DNA of 64,000 nt, taken from assembly GCF_001905005.1 (NCBI RefSeq), contig NZ_LWKZ01000012.1, forward strand, positions 673,061-737,060, in the 5' to 3' direction. The DNA comes from Streptomyces sp. CB02923 (GTDB taxonomy: Bacteria; Actinomycetota; Actinomycetes; Streptomycetales; Streptomycetaceae). Positions 44,701 to 52,904 of this stretch are shown here, piece after piece. The first letter of the stretch is position 1. Every line of letters starts with the position of its first letter. The notes under the pieces were generated by a model that saw only the letters and a program-made list of their open reading frames with translations, was not told where the DNA came from and made no database searches. The translations under genes were made by a program, and so were the position numbers.

Positions 44701-46266
44701 GGACATCAGCGCCTGTTCGACGGCGTCCAGGGCGCGCCGTACACCCGGCGTCCCGAACGGCACGAAGTCGCGCTGCGCCCACCGGGAACGGGCGAGCACG
44801 TCCAGGGGCTCGTCGATGGGGGAGCCCCAGGTGTAGATGCCGTGCGCGGTGGCGGGGACGACGAGGGCGCGGTTGTCGGGGGTGTTCTGCTTCAGCCAGT
44901 CGGCGGTCCGCTCCCAGGCGGAGGGCAGCTTCTTGAAGGCGCCGGGCTGGAGGACGGTGCCGTTCAGGTACGGCAGGGCCAGCGCGGGGACCGTCAGCAG
45001 CGCGACGATCAGCGGGACGTGGCGGCGTCCGGCGACGCGCCGGGTGCCGCGCCGCTCGCCTGCCACCCCGACGAGGTGCGCCAGGCCGAACGCGAGGGCC
45101 AGCGCCAGACCCGGTTGGAACTTGTAGATGTTGCGGAACGGCCGCAGCCAGCCGTTCAGCCAGTCCTGCCACAGCCCGTGGAACGGGCCGCCCAGCGAAC
45201 CGGCGTACCCGGTGAGGCAGATACCGGCCACGACCAGCACGGTCAGCAGCAGCCAGCGCCGCTCCGGCACGTCCCGGCGGGCCAGCCCGGCCAGGCCCAG
45301 AGCGGCGGCCAGCGCCGAGCCGAGGATGGCGGCGGCGCCCGCGGCCATGGTCCAGCCCGCCGGCAGCCAGGGTTCGCCGAAGTTGAGGTAGCCGGTCCAG
45401 TTCCCGGCGCCGCGCAGCAGCTCGGTCGCCGACATGGTGCCGGTCGTGGTCCCGGCCTGCTCGATGTACGGCATGAAGTTCTCGCCGTACACCCCGAGCA
45501 GCAGCAGCGGCACCGCCCACCACGCGGTCGCCAGGACGACACCCGGGAGCCACCACACCAGCAGCGATGTGCGCCGGGAGCCCGTACGCGTCAGCACGTA
45601 CAGGAGGACGGGCAGCAGCGACGCCAGTGTCGAGGCCGCGTTGACGCCGCCCATGAAGGGGATGAGCAGCGCGGAGCGCGTGGCGGCGAGGCGCGGTGTG
45701 ACGCGGTGGCCGGTGAGCGGCAGCAGGACCCAGGGGAGCAGCGCGCCCGGCAGGGCGGCGGCCGACGTGGAGCCGACGACCATGGTGAACGTCGGCCACA
45801 GCGCGTACGCGGTGGCGGCGAGCAGCCGGGCCGGCGGGGAGCCGACGCGCAGCCGTTCGGCCAGCCGCAGCGCGCCCCAGAAGGCGGCGGTGACGATCAG
45901 CGACATCCACAGCCGCTCGGCGAGCCACACCGGGAGGTGCGCGAGGTCCGTCAGGGCGTAGTACGGCAGGGACGGGAACGCGTAGCCGACGTACTGGTCC
46001 GTGATGCCGCCGAACCCCGCCCGGTCGTGCCACAGCTGTCCCAGGTCGCCCAGGAACCGCCAGGGGTCGGTGGTCACGCCCAGCTTCGTCTCGAAGGTCA
46101 TCTTCCCGGAGGACGGCACGAGGAAGAGCACGAAGGCGACGGCCCAGAACGCCACGAGCCAGCGCCGGGACCGTGGCGGTCCGGGCGGCGGCGCGCCCGG
46201 CGCGGACGCCGGGGTGCCACCGGCGTCCGGCGATCCCGGTGAGCTGGACACGAGTGTCTGGGTCAT
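41710..46266 (-). CDS. AftD-like alpha-(1->3)-arabinofuranosyltransferase family protein (DUF3367)
   Basis: This 1518-residue integral membrane glycosyltransferase has an N-terminal half of about 11 membrane helices, including FVLFLVPSSGKMTFETK, the characteristic start of the AftD/DUF3367 family. Two discoidin-like (F5/8 type C) carbohydrate-binding domains follow at about residues 715-860 and 945-1080, then further helices at about 1240-1365 and a disordered tail of PSDPSGP-type repeats (1382-1518). Mycobacterial AftD adds arabinofuranose to cell-wall arabinan. Streptomycetes lack arabinogalactan, so the acceptor here is unknown. The ATG at 46266 overlaps the upstream methyltransferase stop, and the stop overlaps the condensation gene, giving tight coupling. 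Confidence 0.88.
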   Translation of the reverse strand: MTQTLVSSSPGSPDAGGTPASAPGAPPPGPPRSRRWLVAFWAVAFVLFLVPSSGKMTFETKLGVTTDPWRFLGDLGQLWHDRAGFGGITDQYVGYAFPSLPYYALTDLAHLPVWLAERLWMSLIVTAAFWGALRLAERLRVGSPPARLLAATAYALWPTFTMVVGSTSAAALPGALLPWVLLPLTGHRVTPRLAATRSALLIPFMGGVNAASTLASLLPVLLYVLTRTGSRRTSLLVWWLPGVVLATAWWAVPLLLLGVYGENFMPYIEQAGTTTGTMSATELLRGAGNWTGYLNFGEPWLPAGWTMAAGAAAILGSALAAALGLAGLARRDVPERRWLLLTVLVVAGICLTGYAGSLGGPFHGLWQDWLNGWLRPFRNIYKFQPGLALALAFGLAHLVGVAGERRGTRRVAGRRHVPLIVALLTVPALALPYLNGTVLQPGAFKKLPSAWERTADWLKQNTPDNRALVVPATAHGIYTWGSPIDEPLDVLARSRWAQRDFVPFGTPGVRRALDAVEQALMSGSEVPGLRDYLGRAGLYDVVVRNDLDPDQIGYVPTQTVKRTLEASGYRKAAAFGPPTTDGKIAPDTPVQIQGLYPRQRSVEIYEPVGTPRPGPVTARPVADTAQVSGGPEALLPLSADPTLRHRPAVLTGDNHPGVGTPPLQLTGDGLRRADTRFGLVNSNTSYTYTPGEHNHPDSVQDAGRPPRQILPAEGIAHQTTGVLRGASSVTASSSGNWLFHLPQYDPVHAFDGDPGTGWAEGSAGEPVGQWLRISFTRPTFVPTTIALTPLPGDGMRAAPTSVRVETDRGGVDGQLLTNGAKQQVRAPAGVAKWLKITITGSQTPRAGLSGAGFSEVSVPGVQVTRLLQLPSDAEKSTAPAATYSLHRGSDPGGLSPVSAEVGLHRQFRTNNDSSYEVAARALAVPGPELDRLLDRSAPRQKARITATADSTSFGSGRSLSPRNLVDGDLTTAWIAGDRPTLHLRWPGKRAIGQIVLAAAGGISTRPEQILVNSPDGAATAGVDENGQARFDPITTDRLDITISKVKELTVHNPVADQALQLPVGLSEVYIPALDALRTPPPSAADRFTLACGEGPPLAVDGTLHATQASGYVRDLTERRPVRVELCAGEARDGRLQLPSGQHRVEAGDQGPLALTDITLSRGSAPAPTTELRTVTARDWAGDQRWVQVGTGAAAYLQMYENANAGWHATLDGRELSPVRLDGWQQGFLVPAGRGGLVKLSYEPSTTYDIGMLGGALGIAVLIGSALVRRTPRTPPEPQAPPAPSWVLGAVALTAVVALAAGPYAVIVPVLVLAARFRPGLLVPVALLAMVGAGITAALGAGEPAAADAGAFSAAAQALALLALAAAVVTVPGARARRGAHAGAVPGPGGETAVVGAGASGASETSEVSETSGTSEASGAEGAGAPSPPLPRRRRRRAAPEGEPEGEPPQETGPGNASPSGPSGTPGPSDPSGPPDPSSPPPSDPSGPPPPSDAPGPPPPSDAPGPSAPSDRSGEEPTR

Positions 46267-46988
46267 GGCAACCGCCGCAGGATGAGGAGGAGGTTCCAGG
46301 TGGCTACTTCGCGTACGCCCGGCAGGCGCGGGATCGTTTCGGCGAGGAACGGCGCGTACCGGGACCTGGCCGTCACGATCCGTACGTCGTCCCGGGCCCT
46401 GACCTGGCGCAGCGTCCGGCCGACGTGCAGCGCGAAGAGGTTCTCGCCCAGGGTGTGCTTGGCGGGCCGGCCGGTGCGCCGCCGGTAGCGCTCGCGGGCC
46501 CGCCGGGCGCCCAGGTAGTGCCAGGGCGCCGTCTCGTGACCGCCCCACGGGGAGAGCCAGTTGGTGAACGACAGATAGATCAGGCCGCCGGGCCGGGTGA
46601 CCCGCGCCAGCTCGCTGAGGAAGGTCTGCGGGTCCGCGACGTGCTCCAGGACGTTGGAGGAGAAGCAGACGTCGGCGGCGCCGTCGGCCAGCGGGAGGAG
46701 GTAGCCGTCGGCGAGCACCGCGCCGCGCGGCGGGCGGCCGCGGGCGGTCAGTTCGCGCAGGTCGGGCTCGAAGAGGTAGCCGTGCGCGCCGCGGCGCCGG
46801 AACTCCTCGGTGAAGTGCCCGCTGCCGCCGCCGATGTCCGCGACGACGCGGCCGGACAGCGGCTCGTACCGTTCGATCTGGTCGGCGGCGTCCCGCGCGA
46901 GCAGGCCGTAACAGTGCTCGGGGTCGTGCTGCTCGCGCAGGAAGGCGCGGAAGAGGGTGAGAGATCTGCGCAGGGAAGGGTCCCGCAC
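46263..46988 (-). CDS. SAM-dependent methyltransferase
   Basis: The 241-residue enzyme has the SAM site VVADIGGGSGHFTEEF and FEPDLREL, FSSNVLEHV and VTRPGGLIYLSFTNW in class I order. The HETAPWHYLG and RRARERYRRR segments in the second half are typical of methyltransferases near surface-polysaccharide genes. GTG 46988 is 7 nt after the GT4 stop; no better start is in frame, though the ribosome site is poor. It overlaps the AftD-like gene start by 4 nt. Confidence 0.82.
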   Translation of the reverse strand: MRDPSLRRSLTLFRAFLREQHDPEHCYGLLARDAADQIERYEPLSGRVVADIGGGSGHFTEEFRRRGAHGYLFEPDLRELTARGRPPRGAVLADGYLLPLADGAADVCFSSNVLEHVADPQTFLSELARVTRPGGLIYLSFTNWLSPWGGHETAPWHYLGARRARERYRRRTGRPAKHTLGENLFALHVGRTLRQVRARDDVRIVTARSRYAPFLAETIPRLPGVREVATWNLLLILRRLP

Positions 46989-46995
46989 CTCCGCA

Positions 46996-48288
46996 TCACC
47001 GCCCGGCGGGGAGGTCGAGGTGCGCCTCGGCGTACGACTCGGCCGCCACGGCCCGGAAGCTGCGGACCGTGGCGCTCCACCGGAACCGCGCGGCCCGCTG
47101 CCCGGCGGCGGCACCCAGGGCCCGGCGGCGCGGACGGCTGAGCGCCAGGGTGCACCAGTGCGCGGCGAAGGAACTCTCGCCGCGCGCCAGCAGTCCGGTC
47201 ACCCCGTCCTCGACCGAGTCGCGCAGCCCGGGGATGTCGAATCCGACGGCCGGGGTGTGCCGGGCGGCGGCCTCCATGACGACCAGCCCCCAGCCCTCGA
47301 CCAGCGACGGATGCAGCAGCAGCCAGGCGCGGCAGAGGAGTTCGTGCTTGTCCTGCTCGCTGATCCGGCCGGTGAAGTGCACGCCGGGACCGGCCATGGC
47401 CGCCAGGCGGCCCCGCTCGGGGCCGTCGCCGACGATCACCAGCCGGCCGCCGGTGACCGGCCGGACCCGCTCCCACAGGCGCAGCAGCAGATCGACGCGC
47501 TTGTACTCGACCAGCCGTCCCATGGCCAGGAACAGCGGCTCCGGCGACTCGGGGAGCAGCGGCCCCGGCTCCTCCACGCCGTTGTGCACCAGCCGGATGC
47601 GCTCCCGCTCCACACCGAGCCCGCGCAGCGCGGCGGCCGTCGACCCCGACACGGCGACCATGAGGTTGCCGCGGTGGGTGCCCGCCAGCGCCCAGTGCTC
47701 CAGCCGGCGGCCGAGCCGGGCGGCGGGTGCCGGGTAGCGCATCCCCCACAGGTCCGTGTGGACGTGGTTGACCAGGCACAGCGTCGGTCCGCTGTGCCAC
47801 AGGGGGGACAGGTACGGCATCCCGTTGCACACCTCGACCAGCAGGTCGCACGCGCCGACCCGGCGGCTGAACTGCCGCCGTACGCGCAGGTAGTGCCCGG
47901 CGTCGCCGCCCGCGGAGACCACCCGGTAGCCGCGGTCGGCGGCGGGACCGCCGCACAGCAGGGTGACCTCGTGGCCGTGCGCGGTCAGGCCCTCGGCGAT
48001 GCGGTCGACGAGCAGCTCGGAGCCGCCCGCGGCGGGGTTGCCCAGGTCGCGGCGGGCGAGGAAGACGATGCGGCGGGGGAGCGGGGGCGCGGGTGCGGGG
48101 GTGTGCCGGGCGGGTGGTGCGGGGGGTGCGGACGCTGTGGAGCGTGCGGGTGGTGCGGGGTGAGCGGGTGGTACGGAGCGTGCGGGCGGTGCCGGGTGTG
48201 CGGGTGGTGCCGGGTGTGCGGGTGGTACGGAGCGTGCCGGGTGTGCGGGCGGTTCGGCGGACAAGGGCGGTCGTACGTGCTGGGGCAT
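46996..48288 (-). CDS. GT4-family glycosyltransferase
   Basis: The 430-residue protein has a GT-B fold after residue 74. It shows GGSELLVDRIAEGLTAHGHEV, the donor-side FLAMGRLVEYKR and VIVGDGPER, and the EGWGLVVMEAAARHTPAVG catalytic segment of GT4 enzymes, which use nucleotide-sugar donors at the inner membrane face. Residues 5-72 are a Pro/Ala/His-rich repeat (HPAPPA, HPARSVPP) with no counterpart in the family. A start nearer residue 70 is possible, but no good ribosome site was seen there. It heads the overlapping gene series, about 230 bp after the DUF3068 gene. Confidence 0.85.
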   Translation of the reverse strand: MPQHVRPPLSAEPPAHPARSVPPAHPAPPAHPAPPARSVPPAHPAPPARSTASAPPAPPARHTPAPAPPLPRRIVFLARRDLGNPAAGGSELLVDRIAEGLTAHGHEVTLLCGGPAADRGYRVVSAGGDAGHYLRVRRQFSRRVGACDLLVEVCNGMPYLSPLWHSGPTLCLVNHVHTDLWGMRYPAPAARLGRRLEHWALAGTHRGNLMVAVSGSTAAALRGLGVERERIRLVHNGVEEPGPLLPESPEPLFLAMGRLVEYKRVDLLLRLWERVRPVTGGRLVIVGDGPERGRLAAMAGPGVHFTGRISEQDKHELLCRAWLLLHPSLVEGWGLVVMEAAARHTPAVGFDIPGLRDSVEDGVTGLLARGESSFAAHWCTLALSRPRRRALGAAAGQRAARFRWSATVRSFRAVAAESYAEAHLDLPAGR

Positions 48289-48521
48289 GTGCGCTCCAAC
48301 TCGTCTCAGGGTGCGGTACCAGTGGTGTGGGGGGACGTACTGCGTACTGAGCCGTGCGGACCTGCCGGCCTGGGGCTGCGGACGGGGCGGGGCGGGGGTC
48401 GAGGTGCGGGGACGCGGGTGGGTGAGCTGGATAGTTTTCGCCGCCCTGTTCGATGCGGCTACTCACCGGCGTGACAATTTCCGCCCCGGTTCCGCCTGAC
48501 GCCTCATCACTTCGCGCAGGA

Positions 48522-49469
48522 TCAGCTGAACCGCCGCCTCCCCCGTATCACCAGCACCACCCCGAAGAGCGTCAATCCGCCGCCCGCCACGGCCGCCGCG
48601 AGCGGAGCCGTCTCGCCGACCGTCTTGAGCTTGCTGCTGTCCGCGTCCGCCAGCGCCACCTGTCTGCGCTGCGTCGCGGGCGTGAACTCGATCCCCGTCC
48701 CGCGGAGCAGGGTCACCGCGTCGGCCCGTGCGCCGGGCGCCCGCAGCGTCTTGTGCGGCGAGATCGACGCGTTGATGATCCGGCCGGTACGCGCGTCGAC
48801 GACCAGCTCGATGCCGCTGTTCGCGTACCACTCCTCGGCCTGGACCTGGCCCTGCGCCGGCCGGCCGACCAGCCGCCCCGGCACCTGGCGGCTGCCCGTC
48901 CTGGTGGGCTCGACGGTTCCCGTGAAGCGATACCCCTCGTACCCCTGTACGTGCTTGGTGCCGGCGAAGCGGAGCGGGACCGCGGCGCCCAGGGTGTTGT
49001 CCCACCAGCGGTAGGTCCGGGGCTGCACGTCGAAGGGGAACTTGAGGTACGCGTCCCCTTCGAAGCGCGTCGGCGCCTCCTCGCAGCAGTGCACCGGGGC
49101 GTTGGTGCGCCGGTCGGTGACCCACCGCTCCAGCGTCCACTGGAACGCCTTGCGCGGATCCCTCAGCTCCAGCGTCACCGGGGTGTCGACGGTCGTGGAC
49201 ACGTCCCACACGGCCCGCCCGCTGCGCTCGCTCTCCGCCACGTCCCCCAGCACGTGCCGGGTGATGGTGATCTTCTGCTTGTTCCTGGTGCGCAGCGTCT
49301 CCGTGTCGAAGTAGCTGCCGGTGCCGGAGAAGACGGTGGTCACGTCGACGTCCACCGGGGTGCGCTGGGCGCGCGGCGAGACGTACCAGACGAGCATCGG
49401 GGCGAGTGCCAGGAGGAAGACGCCGAGTCCCAGCAGGACCAGGGAAAAGGGTGTGGCGGTCTTACGCAT
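48522..49469 (-). CDS. DUF3068 family protein
   Basis: This 315-residue protein is anchored by an N-terminal membrane helix (residues 9-29) and a C-terminal one (about 285-307), with an extracytoplasmic beta-rich domain between. It carries the family-typical WVTDRRTNAPVHCCEE, YLKFPFDVQPRTYRWWD and EEWYANSGIELVVDARTG. DUF3068 (PorA-family) proteins are restricted to actinobacteria, and some neighbour mycolata envelope genes. It precedes the GT4/AftD-like operon in the same direction, suggesting a role in the same envelope structure. Confidence 0.85.
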   Translation of the reverse strand: MRKTATPFSLVLLGLGVFLLALAPMLVWYVSPRAQRTPVDVDVTTVFSGTGSYFDTETLRTRNKQKITITRHVLGDVAESERSGRAVWDVSTTVDTPVTLELRDPRKAFQWTLERWVTDRRTNAPVHCCEEAPTRFEGDAYLKFPFDVQPRTYRWWDNTLGAAVPLRFAGTKHVQGYEGYRFTGTVEPTRTGSRQVPGRLVGRPAQGQVQAEEWYANSGIELVVDARTGRIINASISPHKTLRAPGARADAVTLLRGTGIEFTPATQRRQVALADADSSKLKTVGETAPLAAAVAGGGLTLFGVVLVIRGRRRFS

Positions 49470-49752
49470 ACGGGCACTCCTGAAGGCGGCGGGGGCAGTG
49501 CACGTGCGGCGTGGCGGTGGTCCGGGTGAACGGGCGGGAACCGTAGGCGAATGCTTGACATGCCGTCAATGCCCCCACACACTCGGCAGGCACCGCGGCC
49601 GCCGCGGCCCGGCACCCCGCCGGCGCGGTACGGCACCGCGGCCGCCGATGTGCGGTCGCGCGTGCGCCCGAGGCCGTCCGCGGACCGGGCCGGACCGGGC
49701 CGGTGCGCTGCGCAACCCTCGACGTACCTGCCACGAAGGGGCTCGCCGCGCC

Positions 49753-49896
49753 ATGCACAGACTGCTCGCCGCCGTACTGACCTCGCTGGCCGCCGTCGCC
49801 CTCGCCGTCGGTGCCGCCCTCGGCATCGTCGCCGCCCTGGATGCCACGCCCGAACAGCCGAACGTACCCCTGGTGACCTTCGACCGGACGCCCTGA
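49753..49896 (+). CDS. Small membrane peptide (47 aa)
   Basis: The product has 47 residues: a short basic start, one long hydrophobic helix (LLAAVLTSLAAVALAVG and on to residue 29) and a C-terminal PLVTFDRTP tail. The ATG at 49753 has AGGGG about 11 nt upstream. Similar single-helix peptides with a PLxTxxxxP ending are common in streptomycetes without a known role. It precedes the PucR gene by 14 nt. Confidence 0.55.
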   Translation: MHRLLAAVLTSLAAVALAVGAALGIVAALDATPEQPNVPLVTFDRTP

Positions 49897-49910
49897 GGGG
49901 GTCGGCAGGC

Positions 49911-51164
49911 GTGGTGGAGACCGTCCGGTCGGCCTGGCGTGACGTTCCTCCGGCGCAGGTGAGGGAGTTCGCCGCGCGCGCCCTCGACGAGGTACCGGCA
50001 CTGGCCCAGCGCATCCTGGCGGAGATCCGCCGCGAGTACCCCCAACTGCCCCTCGCGCTCGACGAGTACGGCGAGCCGCGCGCCCTGACCGGCATCCGGC
50101 AGTCGCTGGAACACTTCGTCGAGCACATGTCGGCGGGCCTGGACCGCCCGCACGTCCACCCGCGGATCTTCCAGGAGTTCGGACGCGGCGCGGGCATCCA
50201 GGGCCGCAGCCTGGACGCCCTCCAGGCCATCTACCGGCTCGGCGTACGGCTGGCCTGGCGGCGGCTGGCCGAGATCGGCCAGCAGGTGGCGATTCCGGCC
50301 CCCGCCATGTACGAACTGGCCGAATCGGGCTTCGAGTACCTGGACGGGCTGGTCGCCGAATCGGTACGCGGCTTCGCCGAGGCCGCGGCCCGCCAGGCGG
50401 GCGAACGGCTACGGCACCAACGCCGCCTCATGGAGCAGCTGTTCGTGGCCGGAACACGGGCCCCCACCGCACCCGCGCTCACGGACCGCGCCGCCCGGAT
50501 CGGCTGGACACTGCCCGAACGGGTCGCCGTGGCCGTACTGCTGCGCCCGGCCCGCGAGTCCGTCGCCCCGGCCGTCGGCACCGACGTCCTCCTGGACATG
50601 GAGTGCGAGCGGCCCCGCATGGTGGTGCCCGAACCGGACGCCGCCGGGCGCAGGGAACTGCTCCAGCGCGCCACGGCCGGCTGGTCGGGCGCCCTCGGCC
50701 CCGCCGTACCCCTGGCGCACGCGGCGAAATCCCTGCGCTGGGCGGGCGCCGCGGTCGACCTGATGGAGCGCGGCCTGCTGCCCGCCGGACAGCTGCTGCA
50801 CTGCACCGAGCACACCGAGGCGCTGGTCCTCCTGCCGCCCGAGGAGCTGATCGAGGACCTGACCCGGCGGCGCCTGGAACCCCTGGCGCACTGCGGCCCC
50901 ACCCACGGGCGCCGGCTGGCCGAGACCCTGCTCGCCTGGCTGGAGACGCGCGGCGGCGCACCCGAGGTGGCCGCCCGGCTCGGCGTCCACCCGCAGACCG
51001 TCCGCTACCGGCTGCGTCAGATACGGGAACTGTGGGGCGACGAAGTGGACGACCCGGACCGCCGCTTCGAACTGGAACTGGTGCTGCGGGCCCGGCGGCT
51101 GCGCGGCGAACTCAGGGTGCCCGGCCGGCGTCCCTGCCCTCCTTGCCCTCCCTGTCCTCGGTGA
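49911..51164 (+). CDS. PucR-family transcriptional regulator
   Basis: This 417-residue regulator has an N-terminal helical sensor-like region (residues 1-170, with FQEFGRGAGIQGRSLDALQAIYRLG), a central GGDEF-like part, and the C-terminal HTH: LLAWLETRGGAPEVAARLG then VHPQTVRYRLRQIRELWG. The last 12 residues are a PCPPCPPC-type tail. A GTG at 49911 or 49914 starts the gene after GAGGGGG. Targets are unknown; the adjacent stress genes are separately promoted. Confidence 0.85.
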   Translation: MVETVRSAWRDVPPAQVREFAARALDEVPALAQRILAEIRREYPQLPLALDEYGEPRALTGIRQSLEHFVEHMSAGLDRPHVHPRIFQEFGRGAGIQGRSLDALQAIYRLGVRLAWRRLAEIGQQVAIPAPAMYELAESGFEYLDGLVAESVRGFAEAAARQAGERLRHQRRLMEQLFVAGTRAPTAPALTDRAARIGWTLPERVAVAVLLRPARESVAPAVGTDVLLDMECERPRMVVPEPDAAGRRELLQRATAGWSGALGPAVPLAHAAKSLRWAGAAVDLMERGLLPAGQLLHCTEHTEALVLLPPEELIEDLTRRRLEPLAHCGPTHGRRLAETLLAWLETRGGAPEVAARLGVHPQTVRYRLRQIRELWGDEVDDPDRRFELELVLRARRLRGELRVPGRRPCPPCPPCPR

Positions 51165-51346
51165 ACAGCTCGCATCCGTCGAGCAACCGGGCCGGACCGA
51201 ACTCCAACACCGCGTCCAGCCGGAGCATCCCCGCGCCGCCCATGGTGCTGACCTCCGCGTACCTGGGCTCCTGCCACCACCTCCTTCACTCTGACCCGAT
51301 CTCCTTCACCCGAAGCCCGACCCCCCTTCCCCCGGAGCCGCCCCCC

Positions 51347-52150
51347 TCACCCGAAGCTGACCCGCTCCAGCCAGAAGTCCAGCAGCCCGGCGTCACCGTC
51401 GATCTCGATACCGGGGCTGCGGGCGGGCAGCCGCCGGTAGACGACCAGCAGCAGGTCGGTCAGCGGGCCGCGCACGGTGACGGCGGCCTCCTCACCTGGC
51501 GCGCGGCGCCAGGTGATCGCCTCGCCGGTCAGGTCGACCAGCCAGTCGGCCACTGCCCCCGGCGCCGCACCGGTGGCCTGGAAGCGCAGCGTGCGCCCCG
51601 GGCCCAGCAGTTCGCGTAACTCCGGGCGGAAGTCGAACATCTGCGGCTGCGAGCCCAGCTCCAGCCATTCGTCGAGGCAGTCGGCGGCCGTCACCGCGCC
51701 GACGGTGAAGGACGCTCCCACCGCCAGGAACGCGTCGGCGCGGTGGATCACCGTCTCATTGGCCATCCGGCGGGCGAAGAAGGCCGCCGCCGGGCCCAGC
51801 CGGGGGAAGGGGACCCAGGCCTCCGCGCCGGGCCCGGCGGTCCGCAAGGTCTCCGCCAGCAGTGCGGCGCCCTCGCCCAGCCAGCCGTCGAGCACGGCCG
51901 GGTCCTCGTCGGCGTACGGCGGCAGATCGCGGAAGTGCCCGTCGGGCGGGGGAGCTTCGGCCGCGGTACGCACGACCTCCTCGGCCCAGCGGTGCGCGCC
52001 GCCCAGATGTCGAAGCAGCCGGCCGACGTTCCAGCCGGGGCAGGAGGGCACCGGGGATCTCAGGTGGTCCACGTCCCGGACCAGGGACCTCAACAGGTCG
52101 GTCTGCGCGACGATTTCGGAGCAGTGGCGGTCGTACGTCGAAGCGTTCAT
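51347..52150 (-). CDS. Maleylpyruvate isomerase family mycothiol-dependent enzyme
   Basis: This 267-residue DinB-like four-helix protein has the MDMPI-type start (SCPGWNVGRLLRHLGGAHRWAEEVV, residues 37-61) and a later NETVIHRADA. The His residues of these motifs bind the divalent metal used with mycothiol. A C-terminal SCP2-like part follows. Such enzymes isomerise or detoxify electrophiles through mycothiol. It lies 40 nt after the Rv2466c-like DsbA gene, in the same direction, which fits a thiol-detoxification unit. Confidence 0.85.
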   Translation of the reverse strand: MNASTYDRHCSEIVAQTDLLRSLVRDVDHLRSPVPSCPGWNVGRLLRHLGGAHRWAEEVVRTAAEAPPPDGHFRDLPPYADEDPAVLDGWLGEGAALLAETLRTAGPGAEAWVPFPRLGPAAAFFARRMANETVIHRADAFLAVGASFTVGAVTAADCLDEWLELGSQPQMFDFRPELRELLGPGRTLRFQATGAAPGAVADWLVDLTGEAITWRRAPGEEAAVTVRGPLTDLLLVVYRRLPARSPGIEIDGDAGLLDFWLERVSFG

Positions 52151-52190
52151 GACGCCACGGTAGGTCCCGCCACTGACAACCGGCCTGCGG

Positions 52191-52829
52191 TCAGCTGAAG
52201 TCCAGGTCTCCCGTCCGGGTCCGCTTCAGCTCGAAGAACTTGTCGTAACCGGCGAGCAGCCGGGCACCGTCGAAGACCCGCACCGCGTCCTCACCGCGCG
52301 GGATCGCCGTCAGCACCGGGCCGAAGAAGGCGACGCCGTCGATGTGGATGGTGGGCGTGCCGACCTCCTCGCCGACCGGGTCCATGCCTTCGTGGTGGCT
52401 CTTGCGCAGCGCGTCGTCGTACGACGTGCTGTCCGCGGCGCGGGCCAGCTCCGCGGGGAGACCGGCTTCGGCGAGCGCCTCCTCGACGACGGTCGCGTAG
52501 TCCTGCCGGCCGCCGTTGTGCAGGCGCGTGCCGAGGGCGGTGTACAGGTCGCGCAGTACGCCCTCGCCGTGCTCCTGGGCGGCGGCGATGCACACCCGTA
52601 CGGGCCCCCAGCCCTTGGTCAGCAGCTCCCGGTACTGCTCCGGCAGCTCTTCACGGCCCTCGTTGAGGACGGACAGGCTCATGACGCGGAAGCGCAGATC
52701 GATGTCGCGGCGGGCCTCCACCTCAAGGATCCAGCGCGAGGTGATCCAGGCGAACGGGCAGATCGGGTCGAAATAGAAATCAACCGTGTGACGGGTGGTG
52801 CTCGGGGAAGACGCATTCTGGGCAGTCAT
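52191..52829 (-). CDS. DsbA-fold protein, mycothiol-dependent Rv2466c family
   Basis: This 212-residue thioredoxin-fold cytoplasmic enzyme closely follows the pattern of mycobacterial Rv2466c. It has FDPICPFAWITSRWILEVE, LPEQYRE, GMDPVGEEVGTPTI, DGVAFFGPVL and a C-terminal FFELKRTR. Rv2466c reduces mycothiolated targets and activates nitro compounds. The active-site motif here is CPFA rather than a CxxC, so only one Cys is present and a monothiol mechanism is expected. It lies between the MarR and MDMPI genes; a palindrome 12 nt upstream may be its operator. Confidence 0.88.
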   Translation of the reverse strand: MTAQNASSPSTTRHTVDFYFDPICPFAWITSRWILEVEARRDIDLRFRVMSLSVLNEGREELPEQYRELLTKGWGPVRVCIAAAQEHGEGVLRDLYTALGTRLHNGGRQDYATVVEEALAEAGLPAELARAADSTSYDDALRKSHHEGMDPVGEEVGTPTIHIDGVAFFGPVLTAIPRGEDAVRVFDGARLLAGYDKFFELKRTRTGDLDFS

Positions 52830-52840
52830 GACACCACGAT

Positions 52841-52856
52841 AGTTCGATATGGAACT
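52841..52856. promoter_or_regulatory. Near-palindromic operator candidate upstream of dsbA-like gene
   Basis: AGTTCGATATGGAACT is a 16-bp near-palindrome (14 of 16 positions symmetric) located 12-27 nt upstream of the ATG at 52829. It is AT-richer than its surroundings and suits a MarR- or HxlR-type dimer. Confidence 0.5.
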
Positions 52857-52904
52857 TTCGGCCGGGAGTTCGATCCGGACGGGAGTCCGGGCGGGGCCTC
52901 CGCC

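Noticed and set aside
42646..46242. Very long open frame (1198 codons) opposite the AftD-like gene
   Set aside because: It is an antisense shadow produced by high GC. The opposite strand encodes a recognisable family with overlapping neighbours, and this frame shows only Gly/Arg/Gln-rich sequence with no domain.
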